This document shows, in pieces, positions 32,525 to 44,839 of a DNA stretch of 64,000 nucleotides. The stretch spans positions 17,986,540 to 18,050,539 of the forward strand of contig CM055114.1 in NCBI GenBank assembly GCA_029204225.1, written 5' to 3'. Source of the DNA: Diphasiastrum complanatum (lineage: Eukaryota > Streptophyta > Lycopodiopsida > Lycopodiales > Lycopodiaceae). Positions within the stretch are counted from its first letter, which is position 1; each line of letters starts with the position of its first letter. Below the pieces are notes generated by a model that did not search any database, was not told the origin of the DNA, and was given only the letters and a program-made list of their open reading frames with translations. A program made the translations under genes and the position numbers.

Positions 32525-34395
32525 TAGCAAATTGGAAGGAGCCGACAACTATGCAATTTGGAAATTCAAAACTAAAATTTGAGCCTTCCACCATCAAATT
32601 TACAGCCGCTAGCTTTCAGAGTTGCAGCATCAACTAACACCTTACATTCTTTTAATTGCGTATCTTGATCCTGTTAGAGATATTATACTAGTGTATCTCA
32701 CTACAAATTGTCGTGGTTTTGAGAATTTGGCTGTATGATGTCTAGATTTGCTGGCTGTGGGTAATAAGATGCTTTGCCTTTTGAGGTTATTGAGGATTTG
32801 TTCTCAATCAATTGCTCAACTGGATGATACTGACTTGCAAATACACAATGAATAGAGATCTAGTGACCATTTGAAGTGATTGAGAGAAGCCAGAGCTGTG
32901 TACAGAGATGCTTTGATTGGTTGCGTATGCCAGTGCAAATGGTAAGTAAAGTGCTTCAACTTTTGATGGCCATGGCATAGTTTGTTGTGTTTTTTTTGTC
33001 TCTTTCATTTTTGTAAGGAGTATACTTGTTAGTTTATGGTAGAAAGATGGGGCCCTTGTTTGAACAACTTTTCGGGAAAATAAAACATAAGATTTGTTCT
33101 AATTAAGCAAAGTCTCGACAATCTAGTCTTGTGCATAACTCCTGTTCTTTTCTTTCTTGATTGCGTCTAGATAGATGTTTTCAAAATAGTTAGGTGGTGC
33201 ATTATTTTTTGTGTATCATTTTGAAAGTTTTGTGCCTAGTTTTTGCACTAAGCTTTTTTTAGAATGCAAGTTCTAAATGTTGGAGTTTGAGAAGGTTGCA
33301 TTTCAATTTTAGTTATTCATACTTAGAATGTATTTTGAATATCCATATGTGGCTTCAGTTGATTACTATAAATGGAAATATTTGGAGCCAATGAAATGCA
33401 TAAGAATCTCTGAGTTATTTCCTTCAAGCTCAAAAAAATCATAAATTGTTCTTAAAATAAACTTCCTCCTATAAAGTCTTGCCATTTCATTCACACAAAT
33501 GTGAGTCATTAAGAAAATTCAGCCACTATTATGCAATCATTTGCGACACTAATTCTTTTGGTGCGATGTGCAACTTCTTTTTGACCCAAATTGAAGCTGC
33601 AAGAGCTATATTCTCAATATTATGGACTCGTGACAAGGTTTAAATGTGGTACCTTATCTTGCTAGTTGTAACAAACAAATGAATAAAAAAAATAACATAT
33701 GTTCAAAAAAATCAACATACTTTCCAACATCTCTCAAACTGAAAACAAATAGCTCAAGTTGGCACATATTTTCTAAAACCTTCTCAAGGAAGACATAACA
33801 TGATCTTAGTAAAATTTCACATTTTTTTCAAGTTTTGTCTTGTATATATTTTTCAAAGACAATCAATTTCAAATTTCAACATTCTAGTCATTAAAATTAC
33901 TATTAAACAAGTCAATATGTGTAATTTCAATTTTTTTAAGGAAATACATTAAAATTAAAATTTTCAAACTAGTTAAATTACTTAAAATCAAAATCTTCTT
34001 TTTTCATATTTAAGTTCAAAGTTTGAAAGTTTGACATTATTTTGAATTTTTTTAAGATTAAAAAAGTTGTTCACTTTTGAATTTGTTTAATATGACAAAA
34101 TTTGGAAATAAAAAAAAAAATTGGTAGCTTATGTTTTTTCATATTTATAAATTATAACAAAATAATAATATTTTAATATTTTGAAATGTTTTTTTGAATT
34201 TAACATTTGAAATATTGGCATTTTTCCAATAAAATTCCAACAACTTAGAAAAATGGATGTCTAGGTCATTTCTCTTTTTTTTAGTTACTGTGTTTAAGAC
34301 TTCCACTATTTCTTGCAAAGAATGTCGAATGATGTTGTAGTATGTGCCGCATACAATATATAAATCAGTACCAAAAGTATCTAAATTAATTGCAC
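32525..34395. other. AT-rich intergenic stretch
   Basis: No coding sequence, LTR terminus or repeat structure was recognised. It is increasingly AT-rich from 33650 onward. Confidence 0.6.
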
Positions 34396-34403
34396 ATATT
34401 TGT

Positions 34404-35530
34404 CTATAATAGTGTTACACCAAAATCTCTTACCATATAATGTGTTATATGATCTACTTCTCGTGCACTTTGAACTACATCGACAAATTCATTGGTTGTT
34501 TTCTGTATCATTTGTACATCAATATTTGAAAATTGATCTTTTTTCAAGTATTTCACCATGTTGTCTAGTTTTCTCCAAACTTCTACTTTGAGTAGCCAAG
34601 TAGAGCCTCGTTCTTCAAAATCTTGAGTTGCAGAATATTGAATCTTGGTTTCTTTGCCAGAATAATTTGATAAGAATCTACGAGCTTTGGATCCTCCAAT
34701 GTTCGGTTTGCATGGAATATTTTTTGATTTACCTGAAAGCTTGTCGTCGTTTTTAATTTTAACATGGTCTTTATGTAAGCCTACTTTAGACAATACATCC
34801 TCTAATCTGGATATAGCTTGCTTCGAAGAGATGCCTCAAGCTTGGTATTCCATGCAAACAAGATGTAAAGATATATTGTTTTTTTTTATTTTATGCACCT
34901 CTGCATGCAATGTACAAATATGAACATTTTGAATAGGAATCGATAGTATGGGTTTCCAATTAGGACCTTCTCGATCTCTTGATATTCTTATACTCCTTGT
35001 CATGTCTTTTGATGTCTTCAAGCAATACAAACAAGGGTGTTTAGAGTTAGCGCCATGAGATACATTGAACATACATTTTAATGTCTTCATATCTCTTGCT
35101 AAATGGCATTCTATGTTGAAAGTGCCAATTCCAGGAACATTGAGTGGAACTCCCTCTCTCCCATAGAGTTTCAAATTCTCACAATAACCCAAAAGGCCAC
35201 TTTTGCAATGACACATATAGATTATTAATTGAGTCACCGAATGAAAATCAGGATGTTGCAATGAATATGGATAAATAGGATACAATGTGCTTGATGACCA
35301 TAAATCTAAATGCTTTAGCTTTTCTTCCCTATATAGGATCATATCAGAAGTTGATAATTTGGGTTGTTTTGAATTTCTTGTCTTGAGTGGAGCATATTCT
35401 GGTGGCAGATCCACATGAAGATGATAAAGCTTTGTCATCAGTACAGTAGTATAGTAGCAAACAACACAATGACAATAACAGAGCTAGAGATGGCGCTAAA
35501 CACTTATTCCACTTTGCAGATACAGATGGC
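34404..35530 (-). pseudogene. DDE-transposase-like pseudogene, copy 1
   Basis: Minus strand, about 340 codons. In order it has LPPEYAPLKTRNSKQPKL, QLIIYMCHCKSGLLGYCENL, YGREGVPLNVPGIGTF and LARDMKTLKCM, then NVSHGANSKHPCLYC, a Cys-x2-Cys insert as found after the second Asp of several DDE transposases. NWKPILSIPIQNVHICTLHAEVHKI follows. A TGA at 34833-34835 interrupts an otherwise continuous frame that resumes with AISRLEDVLSKVGLHKDHVK and SKARRFLSNY and ends near HITHYM, where a GTAAGAG donor-like site occurs. The order matches the plus-strand copy at 50.04-51.64 kb. The Asp in RDMKTLK is a candidate catalytic residue (inference). The superfamily is not certain. Confidence 0.55.
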
Positions 35531-35879
35531 ATAGGCTTTATTTCTGAAATGTTACTACTAATTCAAATTTTTGAGTATTCCCAACTATTGGGAAAGAATA
35601 TTTCGACATTTTGGAAATTATACTTTAACTGTGGTTAAGCACCAATGATGTTTGATGTGACTAAAATAAGGTAGATTCATTTTCATGGAAAGTACGGCAA
35701 ATGCATAAAGAAGTTATAATATGATATTTTAATTACTTTGTTGTTATGTTTCTCTCTCCTACATGCCATTTTTTATAGGGCCCTCTTTGGGCCCATAGTT
35801 TCTCTAATGGGAATCTCAAGCTTCCTTTGAGGTTTTGGTCAAACTAATGTGCGATACTAATGTCTTTCATATTCAAGGC

Positions 35880-36990
35880 TATTTAATGCAATAGCCTTTA
35901 ATAGGTTGACCACAGACACACCTGGAGAGACCCAAGGCCAAAGAATGAGGTAGCTTCAAGCGAAGACGAAGAGCAGTGGTGAAGATGGCCGAAGACAACC
36001 AAAATGATGGAATAATAGGCCAAGCTGACAACCAAGCCCTCACACAAGAAAGAAGTTGAGCTTGATGCACCACCGAAGGTGCCTCAGAGAGCATGCTAGA
36101 AAGAGTAAGTTTGTGCACACACTCTAAGAGAGTCTCATGTAAGTGATTTGAGCAGAAAGTGAGAAGTTGCTCAAAAGGAAGAAGACATGCTCAGGCCGAA
36201 AAGGGGGGGGGGGTGACCTCCCCTGCAACAATGAGGAGGTGATGAAAAGGCAGAAAATCACCATCCACACGAGCAATGCAATCTGCCAAAAGAGGGCAAT
36301 GGTCAGAAAGACTGAGAAGATAAAGCAGTTTCGACAAGCTCCCAAGAAAAGCTAAAGGTGTAGAAGAAACCATAGAAAGAAGACCCACACCTTCACAGGA
36401 AATGGGTAACAAAGCCTGATCCCAAGCCGAAATGGTCTCCACACCATCCAAAGAGCCAGGGACCAAAAGGTGGCCAAAAATTTTCATAATAGAGTCATCA
36501 AAGGAAGAAAGAAGTCGCAAAAAATCATGAGTGGGAGGAAAAGTCCGTAGCAGGTACGAAGGATGGTGGATGAAGCAAGACGTCAAGATGCCAAACAAGA
36601 CCTCAATGTCACCTAGCCAGGAAAGCAGATCTAAATGAGCAACATCCTCCTAGAGAGCCTCACCAAAATATGCAGATTGGAAAAAAGTAGAACCAAAAGG
36701 AACACTCAAAATGTGAATACCATCTGAAAGAGCAAGGAAGCCTTGAGGAGTAACAAAGTCTGGGAGAAGACCTGTTGGAGACCACATTGAACACTTGTGA
36801 GGCTGAATAGACAAATCCAATGAAGTCAACTGCTCAGAGAAATGATGAAAGACGTGGAGCATGACAAGAGTAGGACTGAAGATATGAGTGTCATCAACAA
36901 CTAAAAGAATAAGCACTTTGTAGAAGCTCGAAGGACACAGTAATGAGCTAGAGTGAAAAGAGGACCACCTAAAGGATCATAAAAAAATGA
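35880..36990 (-). pseudogene. Second LINE-type reverse-transcriptase remnant
   Basis: Minus strand. Near 36910 LLVVDDTHIF stands for the F/Y-x-DD box, followed by LSIQPHKCSMWSP, where RT motif 6 has (N/Q)xxKC. After one TAG near 36650 the frame shifts and continues with FLRLLSSFDDSIMKIFGHLLV and a GVGLLSMVSSTPLAFLGSL stretch. The latter resembles the G-G-(L/V)-G-L...A..AFLASL region that follows RT in some plant LINE-like and retroposon proteins. Further frames run down to about 35900. It differs from the LINE at 7.1-8.0 kb. Decayed. Confidence 0.6.
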
Positions 36991-37079
36991 GGCAATCGAT
37001 TATGGCGTTGTGGCATTTGAAGTCAAGATCCATGCCATCTTTGGAATTGTGAAAGTGACCAGTACATTTGAAATGGTTG

Positions 37080-37470
37080 CTTTGTTTGGAAGCAAATAGT
37101 TCATAAATAGATCGTTCCATTGCTCTAGAAAATCACAGTGCTCGAAAAAATCTACAAAATATCTAACAATTTTTTATTCAAACATTTATACCTTTTTATG
37201 AGTAAAAGTATTCAAAAAATCAAAAAATTCTATAGAATGCAGGTTTTTTGAGGATAACTCAAAAAAGATTTCTCGAGCACTAGAAAATCGGCAAAGTATA
37301 GGAATGGGATTGGCATGTTTTCTTAAATATCGATATCATAATATGTTTAACAATTTTGTATACAAACATATAAACTCTTTTATGAGTAATAGTCTTTAAA
37401 AAAAAAACTCAAGTTTTTAAAGATAACTCAAAAGAGGTTTCCATAGCATTGGATCGTCATTGTTCCAATC
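37080..37470 (+). repeat. Diverged duplicated ~190-bp repeat related (inverted) to part of the 2.7-kb unit
   Basis: Two adjacent, diverged copies share AAAGTATAGGAATGG, CTTTTATGAGTAA(T/A)AGT and GATAACTCAAAA(G/A)A. The reverse complement of about 18430-18620 has the same words in the same order. This suggests an old dispersed element shared by the two regions. Confidence 0.45.
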
Positions 37471-37521
37471 CAAAAAAGAGGTTTCCATAGCATTGGATCG
37501 TCATTGTTCCAATCCAAAAAA
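37434..37521. repeat. Perfect 44-bp tandem duplication
   Basis: GAGGTTTCCATAGCATTGG... at 37434-37477 is repeated immediately at 37478-37521 without a visible mismatch, so it is recent. Confidence 0.9.
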
Positions 37522-37559
37522 GTGTTAGAGAGCCCAAATTCCAAGACACCCATATATAG

Positions 37560-38400
37560 GTAATATGGCAGGAAGAAGAGTATTGTGTCATAGTACCATA
37601 CAATCATAATTATAATAATATTGCATTATATGTCATATCATAACAAAGCCTCAAGGCCTTTTGGGTTGCCTTCTGGATCTGCCTGGCCCCGCCCTTCACT
37701 CTGACTGGCCAGTTTGCGTTGACAGCCTTTTCATCTTTGCCGGCTCGTCTTTTTACGGCACCCACCCTGCCGTCTGACCGCGTGGTCAAAGGCATGTGGG
37801 ATCACGGGATTTTGCGTACGGCACGGCCCCGCACTCCCAAAGATTGCATTCCGTCCGGGTTTTGCCACGTGCGAGCGCTCTCCCTCTGTCGTGTCTGCAA
37901 GGCTACATTTATAGCCCCAGCACCGCCCAATGCCCAGTGGACACGTGGCCTAAAGCAACCAGTCAGAGAAGAACGCGTGGCCACTGTTTAGTGGTCAGGA
38001 TGCCAGCGAGGCTTGCTCGTGAGAACTGTAGGTGGTCGCTGGAGTCTAGTAAAGGCAACGAGACGGGTCAGAAGAAGTGACGTGACCTGTCCTCAACCGT
38101 CACTGTTGCATTTTGACAGGCAGGCTTGAACGTCAGTGGGACTTGTACAAGTCGAAGAGTGCACTTTTTGAGGGGCAGTTTGCATTTGATTTTGCAAGAC
38201 TTTCTGATTTTCGTGAAAAGACACGGTTATCTTATGACAGGCTGTGACTTTCTTTCACACTTCAAAATGACAATCTCTGATCAAGTTTTTTATTGCTGTA
38301 CTGGGTCCTGTCTCTTGGGCAGGCCTCTAGGCTGTGTAGGATTGTTGCAAGCCTTGGGACTTGGCCCTTAAGGCCAGTCACTCAATTGACTTATTTGATT
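37560..38400. other. GC-richer non-coding stretch with G-box motifs
   Basis: Base composition rises sharply here. GCCACGTGCG near 37865 and GACACGTGGCC near 37940 flank a TTTATAG-like TATA candidate (about 37908). This could be a promoter or an LTR with its own promoter, but no coding sequence follows that I can recognise and no LTR ends were found. Confidence 0.35.
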
Positions 38401-39235
38401 TGACAAAATCAGGTGTTAGGAACATTTCAAATACCCCCCTCGTCGTCGATGACTCGGTATGCATCTCGTTATTGATTTTGGGGCTTGGTATAGGCATGCA
38501 CCTAGGAGTTGGGTTAATATTCGAGTAGTAGTCGGACCGTCGATTATCAAATCTTTTTCTAAATGGTCATACATGTTTGTTATTTCCAAAAAAAGCTGAT
38601 TTGATTTTGGCACCCAATGGGCTTTCTGATACATGGATGATGGGTTGGCAAACATTGTGATACCAAGTGCCCACTATGAGAAATGCATCATAATGGTTAA
38701 GATCGAAAATACATAGGGGACCATTAATAAATAAAGAGGGCCCAAAATATTCTTCTCTCATTGGTTGTGGCCACCTCAATTGTACTTTCCTCCCACCCTT
38801 TCTAACAAAGAAGTACTCACCTCATATGTGCCAAAACAATGGATGACAATGCAAGCTGACTGCACTTGCCAATGAGGGTCTTCAGCTATGTTCACTTACA
38901 TTTATTCAAAACTTTGAGAGGGCCCATTCATAAGATGTTTTTATTTTTTTCTTGCATTTCTACGTCCACATGGACCAATAGAAATCCTCCAAATGGACTT
39001 CAACATAAAGGCAAAAACACACATAATGTGAACATAGACTCTATTTGCCTATCAAACATGTCTTAAAAGTTGCATGCTATTGGGAAGCAAAATTGCTCAT
39101 ACTCAAAATGGCTACCTAGGCACAAACTATTAGAATTCCTATTTTTAATGAGGACTTGACAGATATGCAGAATTACAAGGCATTTTGAACAGTCTCCAGA
39201 AATACAAAGGATTATGAAACAATTTGCAAAAATAC
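38401..39235. other. Non-coding stretch
   Basis: No gene, LTR terminus or repeat was recognised. Confidence 0.5.
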
Positions 39236-39239
39236 ATTC

Positions 39240-39515
39240 ATTATGATTATGGCTATTTTCCGAGCATTATGGCTGTTTACGACTACTTACGGTTGTTTAT
39301 GATTGCTTACGACCTTACGACTCCTTTCGACCTTACCCTTGCTTACAGGCTTTTACGCCTATGCTATCCAATTCCTTGCACCTGCTTACAAGCTTATGTT
39401 TTACGGCTGCTTAAGGGCTATCGCTTTACAACTGCTTATGAGGCTTTATGCCTACTTACAGGCCTTTAGAACTGCTTATGAAATTATGACTGCTTACAAT
39501 TTTATGACTATTTAT
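39240..39515. repeat. Degenerate minisatellite, ACTGCTTA core
   Basis: Variations on (g)actgcttatgaggctttatg, 18-26 bases long, follow one another at least ten times, with ctacttac, ctgcttac and ctatttat variants. Unit lengths vary, so it is old. Confidence 0.65.
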
Positions 39516-39903
39516 GGGCCCCTACATTAGAGAAAATGGGAAATAAAAGGACTCTATAAGGAATGACACGCGGGAGAGAGATAAGTAAGTAAAAATAATT
39601 AAAATAACATTTTTGTAATTTCTCTATGCATATCTGCCCACACTATTTTCAATGCAAACCAATCCAACTATTGTAGTCACATCAAAAATAACTTATGCTT
39701 AACCATAGTTCAAACGTCGAAATATTTCCCTCCTAAAATTTGGAACAATTCAAAAAACAACATTTATGGACAATGAAGGTAAAAATTCAAAAAAACCAGT
39801 ACCACTTCAAAGATGTGGCTGCCATCATCTCCAAAGATGATGCCACCATCTCCATCTCTAGAGATGAACATTTGTTTGCCGCCATTTCTAAATATGGCAT
39901 GTT

Positions 39904-40098
39904 TGTGAAAGATTCAAAGTTCATTAGTCTAAATTTCATTTGAATAAACACTTTTTGAAAGTGTGGGAAAGTTAGAAGTCGAGTTTGAGTAGATTCAAAT
40001 TTAAATGTTGGGTACATTGAATCTAGACCCAAAAATAGTAGGGTTTACATTTTGGAGGGAAAGCCAAGTGGCCAAATCGGGTTTGGACCTTGTTGTGT
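39904..40098 (+). repeat. LTR fragment, inverted partner of 59702-59893
   Basis: TGTGAAAGATTC looks like a copia LTR start. The following ~185 bases match the reverse complement of 59702-59893 closely (for example the stretches with CCCAAAAATAGTAGGGT and GTTGGGTACATTGAATC). This is a piece of the same LTR family as the one at 59.3 kb. Confidence 0.75.
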
Positions 40099-40262
40099 CA
40101 TCTTTGTAGCATAGGGTCCGAACGCTGGGAGCGTCAACCCCACCTTTACATGCATAGCAAAAGGGAGAGGGAGAGGAGAGAGAGGGAGAGAGATCGAGAG
40201 GGAGAATGCCTAGGTTGAGAAAGGCTTTAGGGGCTCGAGCACCTACCCAAAGCTATTTGATC

Positions 40263-40264
<2 letters not shown>

Positions 40265-40344
<80 letters not shown>
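40265..40344. repeat. (GA)n microsatellite
   Basis: About 40 uninterrupted GA repeats, preceded by interrupted GA-rich DNA from 40160. Confidence 0.97.
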
Positions 40345-40347
<3 letters not shown>

Positions 40348-41025
40348 GATGAGTGAAGAAAACAAGAGAGTTTTCTTCTTAGATTGAGAATGTCAAATGA
40401 GTACAAATGGTGCCCTTTTATTCTTGGGGAGGCCCTTGTCCCATTCATCCTATTGGCTACTTAAAATGGCAAGGATTGCAATCCTAGCCTTTCAAATAAA
40501 CACAAAAGATCTAATGGTGTACAAAGAAACACACCCCACCTACCACCATTTGACTTTGACTCAACCTTGTTGGCCTTTAACTTATTTTATTTGCACGTAA
40601 GGCCCAAGTCACTAGAACACAACTTAATCTATTTGACTAGTGTGCTCATTGGGCTGGGCTTTTACACACAGGAAGCCAGTGCCTTGCACTTATTGCTCTA
40701 TTTTACGGTGGCGGGGCCCACTTAGTAAGGCTTGGCCAACAATAGTTTTAGTGGTGGGACCCGCTAATTTATTATTGTACAGGAAATACCCACAAAAGGT
40801 CCTCGGCCCAAAGTAGTGCCGGTCCCTCGGCACTATGCCTGCATTTGTCGTGGAGGAGTGCTGTTGTCGATTCGTTTATTGCTGGGACATGGATGCTTAA
40901 GGAAAAGCATGGATATAATTCGCTTACGTAAAATTTGAGGCTTTATTAGATGTTAATAAGCAGCAAGAACTCGGACTTGCCAGATTTTCAATAATGCCCA
41001 TAAGGGTCTGGTGGCCATTCCGGAT
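40345..41025. other. Non-coding stretch
   Basis: No gene was recognised. A GC-richer patch with GGCACTATGCC-like words lies around 40760-40850. Confidence 0.5.
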
Positions 41026-41029
41026 AACC

Positions 41030-41808
41030 TTATTCATTGACAATTGGGTAGTCAAGACATTCCATCAGAGTATCCCAAGATAAAACTTGTTGATATTGCT
41101 CCTCATAGATTGGCGCAACTGGTTCCGATGTCCTAGACTCTCCCAATTCGTAATGTGGATACGACATGCTCGTTTGACTACTTTGTCTATCCAAGTATGC
41201 TTGAACTTGATGACTTTCCTCCGCAATCAATCTTAAAAATTGAGGACAAGGTTGTGTCATTGTGAGTGTTGGTGCTTGCTGGATTGGAGGCCTATTCGAG
41301 CTTAGATTCCCTAGATTTGGCCTTTTAAGAATGGATATACCCAGGGTTTGGCATTGGTTTGGGCTCTTGCATTGTGGAACAATGAGACTTTGGTTGAATC
41401 TTGCTCGTTGAGAGGCAATCATCAACTGGTCATTGCACTTCCCATTTGAAGGCTGCGTGACTACACTTTCCCTTGGATTTTGTGCTAAACTACCTCAATT
41501 TGATCTTTTGACACTAGTCCCCTTTGTGATTCATCACGAAGTAATCCTTGCAATGATTGCGCTAAGAGCCTTGATAGAACCTGCCGAAATTCCTTGGTTG
41601 CCAATTTCTTGACTTCCTCAGCTATCAATGGCTTGATGGATCCTACCAGCTCTTGCTTCTGTGATGTTGTTGTTGCTTTGCTCGTGGGTGTGTCTGTATA
41701 CCTTGGGACTTTTGTCAGAATGTCTTCTTCCTCACTAGTTTCATAACCCGATGGCACTAGGATTTTTTTTTTATAGTGCAATTTATTGATAGGTGGGTTG
41801 ATCAACAC
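41030..41808 (-). pseudogene. Unrecognised Gln/Ser/Glu-rich coding remnant in two frames
   Basis: Minus strand. A frame from 41808 to 41485 (LVPSGYETSEEEDILTKVP, then SIKPLIAEEVKKLATKEF) is followed in another frame from 41425 to 41030 (SQRARFNQSLIVPQ, then RLIAEESHQVQAYLDRQ). Both are hydrophilic and protein-like, with Thr/Ser linkers and short helical stretches. They may be one gene with a shift around 41430-41480. No domain is recognised and no second copy occurs here. A transposon gag-like or accessory protein is possible. Confidence 0.3.
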
Positions 41809-43335
41809 AGGTGCATGTCAGTTTACATAATCCAAATGTCTGATGGGGCAAGGGAGATAGAAGAATACGAACAGAGAAGAGAGCAGGAATAATGTGGAAC
41901 AGCTCTCCCGTTACAATCGGTTGCTAGATGCAAAAACAGTCTAATAGAAAGCTTATGCTAATATAATCACAGCTTTAAGTGTTCTAATTGCCCAACAGGA
42001 TCTTAAAAATTAATTCATACTCACAAAAACAAGAGTACAGTCCACCGAAGAGGTTAGAAATGGTTTGTGTGTGGTATTACTGAAAAATGGATTCAATGTG
42101 AAGTTTGGTTCTGAAATAAATGGAAAAAGCAGTACAAATATCGTGAGTTCCTCAGGCGTCAAAGGCAGACATTGTCTGATCGGAAGCAAAGGAGTCATAG
42201 ACACCCGTATTCTGATCAGAGTGAGTAAACAAACGCGATCAAACATCAATAAAGTGTATTCATTCACAACAAGCATTCATCTACGTTATACACAGATAGA
42301 AAAGTGTGCTGCTGCTATATTACACTGAAGCACAGTAAAATAATAATTACAACCAAAATGACGGCATAACTGGGAGGCTCAAAATCATTTGTCTCATGGA
42401 CGGAGCATCATCTAGAGTGTGTCTGGATGATCCATTTATACAATTTATTTATGTATTAATTACAGTAAATGTTTGTCACCTAATTAGGTAAGCCGTTGTA
42501 CTTGGAAGTATTTGGCTTTTGTGACAACTATACATAGTATATATGGTCAACAAATCAGGAAATGTTGGATGAGGACGTCACAAATTCTCTCACTTCACAT
42601 TTTACATGAAATGGCTTTCTCTCACTTTACAAACTCTGAGAAGTGCCTGCAACGTTCCTCGTTGAAAATAGACGACCTTCGCTTTTTCTCTCTCTTCAAG
42701 TTTTTCACGAAAAAGTCAAAGTTGCCCTAAAACAGTTCAAGTCTTGAAGTAGATGACCTTTGGGAATTTTCTCTCTCTTCGCATTTTGCGAAAAAGCCGA
42801 AGGTGCCCTAAAATGGTTGAACTTTGAATTGTGCCTAAGTGTCGCATTTTGGAGAAATGCGAAAAAGACGAAGCTGTTGCAAAATAGAATAAACTGTTGA
42901 ACTATGCTAGTTTCGCATTTCGGAGAAATGCGAAAAAGGCAAAGCTGTCGCAAACATAGCTCATTTCTGCAGACTGTCATAACACTTAGAGTATTTTTGC
43001 AGACTGTCGCGAAAGTAATGTATTTATGCAAACTTGTTCTAAATGCTAATTTCGTGGAAGTCCTTGAAGATGGCCAAGTCTTCAATGACTTCAAATTATT
43101 GAACTTAACATCTGAACTTGAAATTATGATAGGATTGGTTACCCTTTGCCTTATCTTATAAGATATTATTGAGAACTGCCAAGCGCAAATATTTTAAATG
43201 TAATCCAATACCCTAAACCGGCGGTTCTTGGTTTGAGAAAAAAAGACAATACCTTGAACCGACGGGTATCATAAATATGTGATATATGCTCGAGTTGGCT
43301 TGGTCTGGGTTGAAGACAAGTATTGTCTACTGCTC
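41809..43335. other. Non-coding stretch with short imperfect repeats
   Basis: No gene is seen. Around 42840-42960 a ~76-base block (TCGCATTT(T/C)GGAGAAATGCG...AAGCTGT(T/C)GCAAA) occurs twice. GGAGAAATGCGAAAAAG-like hairpins and a TGCAGACTGTC word recur. A diverged relative lies near 47150-47310. Confidence 0.55.
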
Positions 43336-43339
43336 GGCT

Positions 43340-43640
43340 TCTATAGTTGTAGTCGCAAGTTCTGTAGAAGAAACATTATCGTTGGAAGATTCCATGCTAT
43401 GTAAAATACAATGAAATGACATAGCATTGTTTATCGATGGTTGTTTGAAATCATAGTATGTATGTTCTTGAAATATTACTTTTCTAGAAACAAATACTAC
43501 ATTGGTGGATGAATCATAAACTTTATAAGCTTTATGTTCATCGGGATAGCCAATGAAAATACATTTATTTGTCCTATGATCCAGCTTCTTACTAAGTTGT
43601 TTAGGAATGTGAACAAAACATATACAACCAAAATCTTCCT
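43340..43640 (-). pseudogene. Copia integrase/RT-linker remnant (element C)
   Basis: The minus-strand frame from about 43640 reads DFGCICFVHIPKQLSKKL, KCIFIGYPDEHKAYKVYD and VVFVSRKVIFQE without a stop. That is the conserved copia segment after the integrase core (FG...H.P...R.KLDxK...FxGY....KGYR.(Y/F)....). It belongs with the gag, primer site and LTR up to 46141. Most of integrase and all of RT are missing. Confidence 0.8.
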
Positions 43641-43659
43641 ACAGCAATATAGCGATTAC

Positions 43660-44002
43660 TCTTGAGAGAGTTAAATTATGAGTGTGTCTCTATAATCATC
43701 AACCAATTTTCATAAGTAGATAGCAAACTCGATAGCAATGTCATGATTGCATCATGATCGCCAATAGTTGATGGTTTCCATATGTTGTAAGAGATTCTTA
43801 AACTGGTCAATGAGATTATGAAGCAAATCACCAATAAATATCTTGAGTGAGAAGAATTTCCTTCTGGGATACAACTTCGAAGTCATGTATCTCACATCAT
43901 ATAGTGCATTCAGGATGTTCCATATTTATTTCAAAATTTGAGCTTCAAATACATGGCCAATTTGGGTATCTGATGTATTGAGAATTATTAGCGTGAAAGC
44001 TT
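43660..44002 (-). pseudogene. Copia element C gag, C-terminal part
   Basis: The minus strand, over shifted frames, reads AFTLIILNTSDTQIGHVFEA, SKLYPRRKFFSLK and DLIDQFKNLLQHME-like stretches, matching copia gag (SKLYLxRKFxxLKMxEGxxLxxHINxF). It directly continues the gag frame interrupted by the solo LTR at 44003-44834. Confidence 0.75.
43998..44002. other. Target-site duplication AGCTT (left)
   Basis: Repeated exactly at 44835-44839 on the other side of the solo LTR. Confidence 0.85.
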
Positions 44003-44834
44003 TGTGCAAAAAGTACAAAAAGGACCAAGAGTGGATCCTAATCTGATCCTCAAGAGGGATTGGTTGTCAGATTACTTGATCTATCAATCTACTTGAGATT
44101 AAGATCAATCTAGATCAATTCTAGACACAAAATCCTAACAAGAACAATCATTTATTGAAGGTAAGTGTACTTTATGGTTTCACACATGTGAAACACTGTC
44201 TGAGTATGGACTCCAACCTGAAAATCAAGTACACATTGATAGAACCTCAAAACAATCAAAACAAATGTAGACAAATGGAGAGAATCACTCAAAATTGCTT
44301 CCAAAACCAAGATTGGTGTCTCACTATGATTATGGCCAAATGTGGCTCTATATATACAATAAGTGGGAGCTCATGGTACTGATCATCCCTATGATCCCAC
44401 ATGTGTGAAGGTGCTTTGTCATAAGATGATTCATCATGCAAAACTGACACTTGGACAAAACCTTCTATTTTGAGCACTTTTGGTCCATTTTCCTTCTATA
44501 TGGAGATCTATTTGGAAATCTTCTAGAAGTCAAAATTCGCCTACTTCAGCTTATTCCACACATGTGAGTTGTCCTCTACACATGGGATATGACACCTAAC
44601 CAAAGGATGTGGCTCATGCAATCAATAGATTGATGCCATGTGTCATATGTCTAGAAAACTAGTTTTTGGCCTTTTTAGCCACTAGAACTTGAATTAAATC
44701 ATATGTACAACCTATATGATTATGGTGCATGACAAGTACACTATTTTCACACGTGGGAACAGGCTCCACACATGTGTGTTTATCTATATACAAGATTTTT
44801 GGCCTCTACCAAGCTTATTTTTGCATTTTTCACA
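44003..44834 (-). mobile_element. Solo copia-type LTR (832 bp)
   Basis: On the minus strand it begins TGTGAAAAATGC and ends TTTTTGCACA. It is flanked by AGCTT on both sides. A minus-strand TATATATAG box lies near 44347-44358. CACACATGTG-like words occur near 44186 and 44775, as in the related LTRs. No internal element sequence is present. It splits the gag frame of element C exactly, so it was left by LTR-LTR recombination after an insertion there. Confidence 0.85.
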
Positions 44835-44839
44835 AGCTT
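44835..44839. other. Target-site duplication AGCTT (right)
   Basis: Exact copy of 43998-44002. Confidence 0.85.

Noticed and set aside
37610-37991. Host gene in the GC-rich stretch at 37.6-38.1 kb
   Set aside because: Frames on both strands are of similar length and contain no recognisable domain. G-box motifs alone do not establish a gene.
40227-40448. Ser-Leu repeat protein on the minus strand
   Set aside because: Translation of the (GA)n microsatellite.
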